Of a DNA stretch of 5,425 nucleotides, positions 1 to 5,425 are shown piece after piece. The notes beneath the pieces are model-generated. The model worked only from the letters and a program-made list of their open reading frames with translations. It had not been told where the DNA came from and did no database searches. The DNA is from Puniceicoccales bacterium (GTDB lineage Bacteria > Verrucomicrobiota > Verrucomicrobiia > Opitutales > UBA953). The stretch is from NCBI GenBank assembly GCA_031284845.1, contig JAITXH010000079.1:1-5425 (forward strand). Direction: 5' to 3'. The position numbers and the translations under genes were made by a program. Each line of letters begins with the position of its first letter. The first letter of the stretch is position 1.

Positions 1-693
1 TTCGCCGGTAACAAACACCAACTCTCCGATTTCCGAGGAAAACCAGTCGTCCTCGATTTCTGGGCAACTTGGTGCGCCCCATGCCTCGCTAAAATCCCCA
101 CATTGCGTAGCGTCCACAACGAATTTGCAGACAAAGGGCTTGTCGTCCTCAGCATCAGTTTGGATGAAAACGCCGCGAGTGCGAAAAACTACGCCACGAA
201 AAAGAATATGCACTGGCAACACGGATTCGCGCCCGGTGCGTGGAAAAGCGAGGCGGCAGAAAAGTTCGGAATCAGGGAAATTCCTTCCGTATGGTTCATC
301 GGGGCCGACGGAAAAATCAAGGCACGGGATTTGCCCGACAAAGAAATTTCCAAGTCCGCCCGTCTATTGCTCGAAAACAAACTCCTCGTCATCCCCGAAC
401 CACTTTTGACGGTTTCCGGCTTAGTCGTGGACGACACCGGACAACCCATCGCCGAGGCGGAAGTCATCATTTTCCCGTCGTTTGTCAATGTTTGCGCCGA
501 TCAGGAACAGTTCCTCAAAGATTGGACTTTCAGGACGGATAAAAATGGGATTTGGACTTGTAAAATGAAACCGGAAGCCAAGAGCATCTCCATAGGAGTT
601 CATCATCCGTTGGATGCGGAGAATAAATTTGTAATGCTCCCCCCAATACGAGTAAAAGAAAATGTGGTGGAAATCAAAGCCGAAAAACAGTGA
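1..693 (+). CDS. TlpA/ResA-like thioredoxin-fold protein with C-terminal carboxypeptidase-regulatory-like domain (5' partial)
   Basis: The reading frame is open from base 1, so the gene starts upstream of the window; 230 residues and a TGA stop are visible. Residues 1-34, before the first in-frame TTG at 103, hold the heart of the domain: FWATWCAPC with the redox pair C25 and C28 (bases 73-84). A central strand (LVVLSISLDEN) and the cis-proline loop EIPSVWFI (P95) complete a thioredoxin fold of the TlpA/ResA/AhpC-TSA type, as in extracytoplasmic proteins that reduce or exchange disulfides. From about residue 137 the sequence changes to a beta-rich module (VSGLVVDDTGQPIAEAEV, then FRTDKNGIW) typical of carboxypeptidase-regulatory-like domains, which often mediate binding or cell-surface packing. 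The missing N-terminus probably holds a signal peptide and perhaps more domains. A TTG start at 103 would remove the CAPC motif and is rejected. Family assignment is strong; the substrate is unknown. Confidence 0.9.
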   Translation, partial: FAGNKHQLSDFRGKPVVLDFWATWCAPCLAKIPTLRSVHNEFADKGLVVLSISLDENAASAKNYATKKNMHWQHGFAPGAWKSEAAEKFGIREIPSVWFIGADGKIKARDLPDKEISKSARLLLENKLLVIPEPLLTVSGLVVDDTGQPIAEAEVIIFPSFVNVCADQEQFLKDWTFRTDKNGIWTCKMKPEAKSISIGVHHPLDAENKFVMLPPIRVKENVVEIKAEKQ

Positions 694-730
694 GTTTAGG
701 TTAGAATGAACATAGGATACTTAAAACATG

Positions 731-759
731 AAAAAGAGCAACTTTTCCGGGTGCTCTTT
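731..759 (-). terminator. Putative intrinsic terminator of the glycoside hydrolase gene
   Basis: A perfect 8-base inverted repeat pairs AAAGAGCA (733-740) with TGCTCTTT (752-759) around an 11-base loop. Read on the minus strand, the stem ends in a run of five T (735 down to 731), followed by CATGTTTT. This is the usual order for an intrinsic terminator and sits 43 bases past the stop codon of the minus-strand hydrolase. Read on the plus strand it has no T tract after the stem, so it would be a weaker terminator for the upstream thioredoxin-like gene. The stem has only three G-C pairs, so its strength is uncertain. Confidence 0.5.
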
Positions 760-802
760 ACCGGCACCGCCACCAAACAGTCAATTTAGAGAGAAAAATG
801 CA

Positions 803-3800
803 CTACTGATACTCGGGGAAAACACGAAGTTTCACTGGCCCCAATAAGCCCGAAACCCGCAAATACTTTTCCGCATCACGGGCGTTAAACTTGCCAATGT
901 TCGTCTTCGTGAGCCGCTTCGCCACAGGCAATTTCCCGTCTCCAATCAGACGGTTGGCCCATAAATTGGTAATCTCAATCGCCAAATGATTCGTTCCTGC
1001 CTTGAGATGCCCGGTCACATCCAATGTGTAAGGCGAAATCCAGGAAAGCGGAAAACGGTGCCCATTCAACGTAACCACCGCCATCTCCCGTAAGTTCCCT
1101 AAATCCAAAACAATCCGACTGTCCTTCAAATCCGCTTCCGAAAGAAGAAACTCCTTTTCATAGACCGCTTGCCCGGAATAATATTTCACGCCGTTATCGG
1201 GAGATTTCGTCCACGAATTCAACTCGTTGAAAACCGCCTGCGCCGGACCTCCCCAAGCCGGATCAAAACGCACCCGCCAACTCCCCTCAACCGGCACCTC
1301 CCGCGGCGGCACCGCCACCTTCACCGCCTGAACAGATCCGTCCGCCCGATGCAACACATACTCCCCAGGCTCTGCCGCCGTCAGGCGATTGTCCGACCTA
1401 AACGCGACGTGCCCCCAGAACGGATTTCCGTCCTTCTCAATCCGAACAACATGATTTCCAACAGGTTTCCGATCCGTGAAGACGACAAACACCGAGCCTT
1501 CCGGCGGCAGCACCAAGGGCACAAGCGTCTGCCCGTCCTCCTCACGATAAACCGGCGCGGGGACGATTTCACCCGTCAACGGATTCCACAATTCCGGCGT
1601 CTTCCCCGTCACTCGGAACTTGCAAACCACCCGCGCCTCGCGGTCGGGAAGAGCCAGCCGCTCAAGGTATTTGAAGTTGTCAACTCCGTTGTAGGCGAGA
1701 GGGTTACAAACCATGTAAATGTCCGCAGTGTCCGTCCGGCGGTGAATGTAGTCGAGTTGAGTTTTCGCATCCGGGCTGTCGAAGGCGAAATCGGGTTTCA
1801 CTGCTAATGCACGATTGACATCTACACCCCACATCACAACTCCTTTGCCGTAACGGTGTTCCGTGACATCTTTGCCGTCTATTTTGCCCCAAAGCCGGTC
1901 GGCGATTGCGGCGACCTCTGCGTCGCTTTGCGGATAACCGGAAAGGCCGGAGGCGTTTTTCGGGCGCGGCGCATAAACAGTAGCCCCCGCCTTAACCAAT
2001 TCCTCAACCTTTCGCAACACACCCAAGTCAATCGCCTGTTCCGGTGCCAGCACCAACAGCCGGTAACTCATCCCATCGGGCAAAACCACCCGCCCGTCTC
2101 GCACGGAAGTGCGATTCAAAATCACATCCTTGGAGCACTTGTCCCAATCGTAACCGAAGTTAAGGCCGGAAAGTTCACTTTTCAGAAAAACAAAATTGGG
2201 CGTGTCATCTCCATAATAACAAAGCACATCTGCGACAAAAAGCCCCTGTTGCAAAAGGTAGCTGCACCGGTTGAGGTAGGCGATGAAGTCAGGAGCCTGT
2301 TCCCACCATGTTACATTGGGGTTGAGATGTGTTCCCGCGAAATACTCTGTGCCGGGCTTGCCGTATTCCTTTGAGGAGGAACTAAATGTGTGCCAAACAA
2401 TGCGGTTCAACCCGGAACAGAAAGCGCGGTCAATGTTGGCCTTCAAGTCTCGGGGCGAACGCTCCCAGTGCGGCCCGATGCTGGTGGGGCCTTCGGCGGC
2501 CACGAATCGTTTCCCGTTAGTGTGTGCGACGCAAGCACTTTGCCTGACGCAAAGGCGGTCCGCGTCGCTCACGCGGTGCGTACTGGACACCGCCCAAAAC
2601 TCGCCCTGTGGAAAATCGCTCACCCCCATTGTCCGCAACGCGTCAATCGGCGCGTAATGCGGCCCGCCGGATTCGGGGTGAATGCCCATGCCGTGCTTGT
2701 GCGCCAAGTCAGCGAACGGCTTGTAGTGATATTCGATGATGCAGTCTGCGATGGTCTTGCGAAAGTCATGCAAAAAGCGGTTCGACGCTTCCTGGCTTTC
2801 CACCACGCGCCCCGCCAGCACCGGAAGCCACGGCTCCAACCCGTAACCCCGGAACTTTTTGAACACTTCCGGGAAACGCCCCGTCCAGTTAACCATGCCC
2901 ATTTCCCAGCTGTCGGTGAAAAGAAACTTCAAGCTATTTCCGGTCTCCTTCGCCGCGTCAATGAGCGGCTGGACAGTGGCTTGGCGAAACAACTCGAACG
3001 CATCCGGGTCGAGGTGGTCAAGTGCCAAACCGCTCCAGCTTGGGTGCGACCCTGATGTCCGTGCCCCGGTGCAAGTCCACCCGTAACGAATCACCAGCCA
3101 ATCGCCCGCCGGTGCCTCCCATGTCAGCGTTTTCCCGTCAAATTTTCCGGACAAATCGAGGATGTCTGCTTGACGAATGTTGTCCGCAGAAGGCTTGTCG
3201 AACCTCGCCCGCAACTGGGGCAACGGATAGATCCCTTTGCCCCCGAGGTTTTTGTTCAGCGTCTTGACATCCCAGTAGTCAATCGCTGCACCTTTCGTCG
3301 GAGCGTTCTTCTTAGAAAGAGGAATCGCCTGCACCAACACATCCCGATACAATAGACGAACCGGTGGTTGCCGCAGTGCCACCTGCACCCGTTGGCCGCC
3401 CTTCACGATGGTTTCTGTGTAGACCAGCTTTTTCATCGCCAACTCCGGAGTAATAGCGGGGCCACCGGGATTCGCGGCACCGCTCTGCGCATTGACGGTC
3501 AGCTCGATACCCAGCCTGTCGGCCTCTTTCACGGTATGGCGATACAGTGCCATCCAGTCAGGACTCATAAAGACCGGCCCAATGACAACATTTTTATCTT
3601 CCCGCCAATCTATCAACACGGCACCGCCATAGCCTTTGGCCTTCATTTCCGTCAAATCGTGGGTAATGGATTCGGGCGTGACCCGCCCGTTTGTCCACCA
3701 CCAATAAGAGCGCAGTTTCGCCGTATTGGGGAGTTGCCCGAACTCCCGCCGCAACTCGGCAGTCGGCTTGGTGGCGTCTGTGCGGAGCAGATCAAGGGAG

Positions 3801-3901
3801 GACTCGAAGGGTTCGCGTTGCGCGGTGGCCTGTCCGAACAAAGGTGTCCCAAAAACGGACAACGCCAAGGTAGCAATCCAGATTCTGTTGATGTGACTCA
3901 T
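803..3901 (-). CDS. Secreted GH106-family glycoside hydrolase (alpha-L-rhamnosidase-like)
   Basis: This 1032-residue protein probably cleaves terminal alpha-L-rhamnose, or a related sugar, from complex glycans outside the cytoplasm. The start chosen is ATG at 3901 because it places a signal peptide at the N-terminus: R6, a hydrophobic stretch 7-22 and a likely signal peptidase I site after ATA (residue 27). An in-frame GTG at 4111 would add 70 Arg-rich residues in front of it. Family landmarks, in order: SYWWWTNGRVTPESITHDL (65-83) opening the catalytic region; FTDSWEMG (328-335) then NWTGRF; RGYGLEPWLPVLAGRVV (351-367); HPESGGPHYAPID (408-420); FPQGEFW (430-436); AAEGPTSIGPHWE (468-480); and GLNRIVWHTF (497-506). 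Acidic candidates for catalysis or metal binding are D330, E333, E410, E434 and E470. A glutaminase-like or trimerisation-like Rossmann segment lies around 612-646, and a C-terminal galactose-binding-like beta-sandwich spans about 868-1030. Length is normal for the family. No Shine-Dalgarno sequence precedes the ATG. The exact sugar specificity cannot be read, because the family is broad. Confidence 0.9.
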   Translation of the reverse strand: MSHINRIWIATLALSVFGTPLFGQATAQREPFESSLDLLRTDATKPTAELRREFGQLPNTAKLRSYWWWTNGRVTPESITHDLTEMKAKGYGGAVLIDWREDKNVVIGPVFMSPDWMALYRHTVKEADRLGIELTVNAQSGAANPGGPAITPELAMKKLVYTETIVKGGQRVQVALRQPPVRLLYRDVLVQAIPLSKKNAPTKGAAIDYWDVKTLNKNLGGKGIYPLPQLRARFDKPSADNIRQADILDLSGKFDGKTLTWEAPAGDWLVIRYGWTCTGARTSGSHPSWSGLALDHLDPDAFELFRQATVQPLIDAAKETGNSLKFLFTDSWEMGMVNWTGRFPEVFKKFRGYGLEPWLPVLAGRVVESQEASNRFLHDFRKTIADCIIEYHYKPFADLAHKHGMGIHPESGGPHYAPIDALRTMGVSDFPQGEFWAVSSTHRVSDADRLCVRQSACVAHTNGKRFVAAEGPTSIGPHWERSPRDLKANIDRAFCSGLNRIVWHTFSSSSKEYGKPGTEYFAGTHLNPNVTWWEQAPDFIAYLNRCSYLLQQGLFVADVLCYYGDDTPNFVFLKSELSGLNFGYDWDKCSKDVILNRTSVRDGRVVLPDGMSYRLLVLAPEQAIDLGVLRKVEELVKAGATVYAPRPKNASGLSGYPQSDAEVAAIADRLWGKIDGKDVTEHRYGKGVVMWGVDVNRALAVKPDFAFDSPDAKTQLDYIHRRTDTADIYMVCNPLAYNGVDNFKYLERLALPDREARVVCKFRVTGKTPELWNPLTGEIVPAPVYREEDGQTLVPLVLPPEGSVFVVFTDRKPVGNHVVRIEKDGNPFWGHVAFRSDNRLTAAEPGEYVLHRADGSVQAVKVAVPPREVPVEGSWRVRFDPAWGGPAQAVFNELNSWTKSPDNGVKYYSGQAVYEKEFLLSEADLKDSRIVLDLGNLREMAVVTLNGHRFPLSWISPYTLDVTGHLKAGTNHLAIEITNLWANRLIGDGKLPVAKRLTKTNIGKFNARDAEKYLRVSGLLGPVKLRVFPEYQ

Positions 3902-4200
3902 GGCGGTTTGTCTAACGCGATTTTTTTGAATTACGACAAGAATAGGGTAGTGGCGTGTGGAGCGCAGCGGCTCTGCCTCTGTGAACCTGAAGATGTGCGA
4001 TTCCCCGGATCTTCCGCCGCTCCTATCCGCATCCCCGAAGACAGACAGATTTCTTTTGTAAAATTGACATTTTCGCCTCGTTCTCCGTCGGCTCCTGCAA
4101 CCCGATCTCACCTTTTTTGTTTGCGGAACTTTCTCTCTTGCCCGTTGTCAACCCTCCCCTTTCCACATCCCTTCCAGCTCCTCGTAACATCAACAACGCC
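3902..4200. promoter_or_regulatory. Divergent intergenic region between glycoside hydrolase and aldo/keto reductase
   Basis: These 299 bases separate two divergently transcribed start codons, so promoters for both genes should lie here; this is inferred from layout. What is visible: a TTGACA hexamer on the plus strand at 4064-4069 without a matching -10 box at normal spacing; a small palindrome AAAAT-TGAC-ATTTT at 4060-4073 that overlaps it; and an inverted repeat GAAGAT/ATCTTC (3989-3994 and 4009-4014, 14-base loop). The last 90 or so bases before the reductase are strongly pyrimidine-rich and contain no Shine-Dalgarno sequence. On the minus strand, the bases before the hydrolase ATG also lack one and include a run of seven A. 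No RNA gene or small protein is convincing here. Confidence 0.4.
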
Positions 4201-5130
4201 ATGAACAGTAAATACAACAGACGTGAATTTCTCCATACTGGAGTCGCCGGTCTGGCGACTCTCGCCGCCGTGCCTCTGCTCGCCGAGACCGACGCCGCTA
4301 AGCCGACACCCAAAAACACCGAGGCGACTCCTTCCCCGGCGTTGACGCCTGTGGATACTGTCCGGCTCGGCGATTCCGGCTTACAGGTTTCCCGCATCGC
4401 GTTTGGCACGGGAAGCGTGGGCTACAACAAATCCTCCAATCAGACGCGCCTGGGCATGGATAAGTTTGTCGCGCTGGCACACCATGCCTACTCCCGCGGT
4501 ATCCGGTTCTTCGATATGGGCGACAGCTACGGTTCGCAACCCTTTGTCGGACAGGCGATCAAAACACTTCCACGCGAAAAACTTACCTTGATGACTAAAA
4601 TATGGGTGGAAGATGATAGCAAAAACAAGGCCGGCGAAATCCCGAAAACGATAGATCGTATTCTCAAGGAAGTCGGCGTCAGCTATCTGGACATTCTCAT
4701 CTTGCACTGCCAGATGAAGGGTGGCTGGACGCAGAGGCGGCGGCAAAGCCTGGATGCGTTTTCCAAAGCGAAACAAGAGGGTCGCGTGAAAGCCGTCGGC
4801 GTGTCGTGTCACAATTGGGATGCTCTGGTCGAAGCCGTTGAGTCTCCGTGGACGGATGTCATCATGGCCCGCATCAATCCTTTTGGTCAGATGATGGATA
4901 ACAAGCCCGATGTGGTGAAAGCTCTTTTACAAAAGGCCATAAAGAATGGTAAGGGCGTGATTGCCATGAAGATCTTCGCCGAAGGTAAACGCATCAAGGA
5001 TCTGGAACGCGAGCAATCCATTCAATATGCCCTGCAAGAAGTAGGTGTCTCCTGCATGACGCTCGGTATGGAATCCTTTGCGCAGGTGGATGATGCCGTT
5101 GAACGCGTAATGCGCCTGAGGAAGAAGTGA
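4201..5130 (+). CDS. Tat-signal aldo/keto reductase
   Basis: A 309-residue NAD(P)H-dependent oxidoreductase of the aldo/keto reductase (TIM-barrel) superfamily, which reduces carbonyl groups of sugars or other aldehydes and ketones. The start is ATG at 4201: it puts the twin-arginine motif NRREFL (R7, R8) and a hydrophobic stretch (about 13-28) at the N-terminus, predicting folded export by the Tat pathway. A TTG at 4117 would add 28 residues ahead of this signal and is less likely. A Thr/Pro/Ala-rich linker (about 29-50) leads to the barrel, which begins at VRLGDSGLQVSRIAFGTG. The catalytic tetrad is complete: D105 and Y110 in FFDMGDSYG, K133 in LMTK and H169 in ILH. VKAVGVSCHN (197-204) and GVIAMKIFAEG (252-262) fit later strands, and the end, LGMESFAQVDDAV, is typical of Tat-type bacterial members. 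No C-terminal iron-sulfur Cys cluster is present. It is divergent from the hydrolase; substrate is unknown. Confidence 0.92.
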   Translation: MNSKYNRREFLHTGVAGLATLAAVPLLAETDAAKPTPKNTEATPSPALTPVDTVRLGDSGLQVSRIAFGTGSVGYNKSSNQTRLGMDKFVALAHHAYSRGIRFFDMGDSYGSQPFVGQAIKTLPREKLTLMTKIWVEDDSKNKAGEIPKTIDRILKEVGVSYLDILILHCQMKGGWTQRRRQSLDAFSKAKQEGRVKAVGVSCHNWDALVEAVESPWTDVIMARINPFGQMMDNKPDVVKALLQKAIKNGKGVIAMKIFAEGKRIKDLEREQSIQYALQEVGVSCMTLGMESFAQVDDAVERVMRLRKK

Positions 5131-5146
5131 TTGATTTCGTAGCTTC

Positions 5147-5425
5147 TTACTTATCAAACGGCAACTTCACCCCGGGAGAGTTCGCTGGGGAGGCGGACGG
5201 AGCTTTCGGAGCAGGCGGCGGGGCAGCGGCACGACGATGCACGATGTCGCCGGGCTTCAAATCCGCAATCTTGCCCTGAATAACACGGGCATACGATAAC
5301 TTCGCCTCCACCCGCGTAATTTCCAATACAGCCGTGAGAGTTTCTTGCTTGCCGAGCTTTTCGCCAGTGTCGGGGTCAATGAGGTCGCCGGAAGCATTCA
5401 TGGCCGAAAAGTGATCGCCAGGAGC
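5147..5425 (-). CDS. C-terminal part of a FlgT-C-like domain protein (5' partial)
   Basis: The frame is open to the window edge, so the gene probably starts beyond base 5425; 92 residues and a TAA stop are visible. An ATG exists at 5401, but the codons in front of it (APGDHFSA) fit the same domain, where a GDxF element normally precedes the variable turn, so that ATG is probably internal. The pattern is GDHF (3-6), then DLIDPDTGEKLG (14-25), then a strand AVLEITRVEAKLSYARVI (32-49) and a final KPGDIV (57-62). This resembles the small beta-barrel C-terminal domain of FlgT and of many uncharacterised exported PVC and proteobacterial proteins. After residue 65 comes a low-complexity Ala/Pro/Ser tail (66-86) ending in KLPFDK. 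It converges with the aldo/keto reductase, with 16 bases between the stops. The match is a recognised pattern only, and a flagellar role is not implied. Confidence 0.7.
   Translation of the reverse strand, partial: APGDHFSAMNASGDLIDPDTGEKLGKQETLTAVLEITRVEAKLSYARVIQGKIADLKPGDIVHRRAAAPPPAPKAPSASPANSPGVKLPFDK

Noticed and set aside
2390..3055. 221-codon plus-strand open frame inside the hydrolase gene
   Set aside because: It lies opposite the most conserved catalytic motifs on the minus strand; the translated protein has no recognisable family features. The same holds for the open frames at 1169-1807 and 1856-2374.
3989..4014. Inverted repeat GAAGAT/ATCTTC as an operator or riboswitch
   Set aside because: Arms of 6 bases with a 14-base loop are expected by chance in a region this size, and no further structure supports it.
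4064..4092. Sigma70 promoter based on TTGACA at 4064-4069
   Set aside because: No TATAAT-like box is found 16-18 bases downstream, where the sequence is GC-rich, so a complete promoter cannot be supported.
3902..4111. 70-residue N-terminal extension of the hydrolase from a GTG at 4111
   Set aside because: It would bury a good signal peptide behind an Arg-rich, low-plausibility stretch, and would use most of the divergent promoter region.
4117..4200. 28-residue N-terminal extension of the reductase from a TTG at 4117
   Set aside because: The Tat motif should be close to the N-terminus; the ATG at 4201 gives a canonical layout.
3368..4204. 278-codon plus-strand open frame whose TGA overlaps the reductase ATG
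   Set aside because: Most of it is antisense to the conserved N-terminal half of the glycoside hydrolase, its product has no recognisable domain and is rich in Arg/Pro/His as expected for a shadow frame, and the ATGA overlap can arise by chance.
5122..5148. Hairpin AAGAAG/CTTCTT spanning the convergent stop codons as a bidirectional terminator
   Set aside because: The stem is only 6 bases with two G-C pairs and a 15-base loop, and no T tract follows on either strand.

Overview
The window looks like a bacterial chromosome fragment of moderate GC content, most plausibly from the Planctomycetes-Verrucomicrobia-Lentisphaerae (PVC) group. This placement is an inference from protein types: a TlpA-like thioredoxin domain joined to a carboxypeptidase-regulatory-like beta domain, a large exported GH106-type glycoside hydrolase, a Tat-exported aldo/keto reductase with an RREFL signal, and a FlgT-C-like domain protein with a Pro/Ala tail. 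None of the start codons has a clear Shine-Dalgarno sequence. There is no phylogenetic marker in the window, so the lineage remains uncertain.

Layout: bases 1-693 (+) hold the 3' part of an extracytoplasmic thiol-disulfide oxidoreductase-like protein. Bases 694-802 are a short convergent spacer with a hairpin that could terminate the minus-strand gene. Bases 803-3901 (-) hold a complete 1032-residue secreted glycoside hydrolase related to GH106 (alpha-L-rhamnosidase family). Bases 3902-4200 are a divergent intergenic region that must carry the start signals of both flanking genes, although no convincing promoter can be read there. Bases 4201-5130 (+) hold a complete 309-residue Tat-signal aldo/keto reductase with an intact catalytic tetrad. 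After a 16-base convergent gap, bases 5147-5425 (-) hold the 3' end of a gene whose start lies beyond the window.

The glycoside hydrolase and the reductase are transcribed divergently and both carry export signals. They could act in the same extracytoplasmic compartment on plant- or algal-type glycans and released sugars, but the sequence does not prove a functional link. The outer two genes point towards the middle of the window and show no obvious link to it. I see no rRNA, tRNA, CRISPR array, insertion sequence, integrase or phage gene, and no clear sign of an undescribed system. The many long open frames antisense to the hydrolase are best read as shadows of its codon use.
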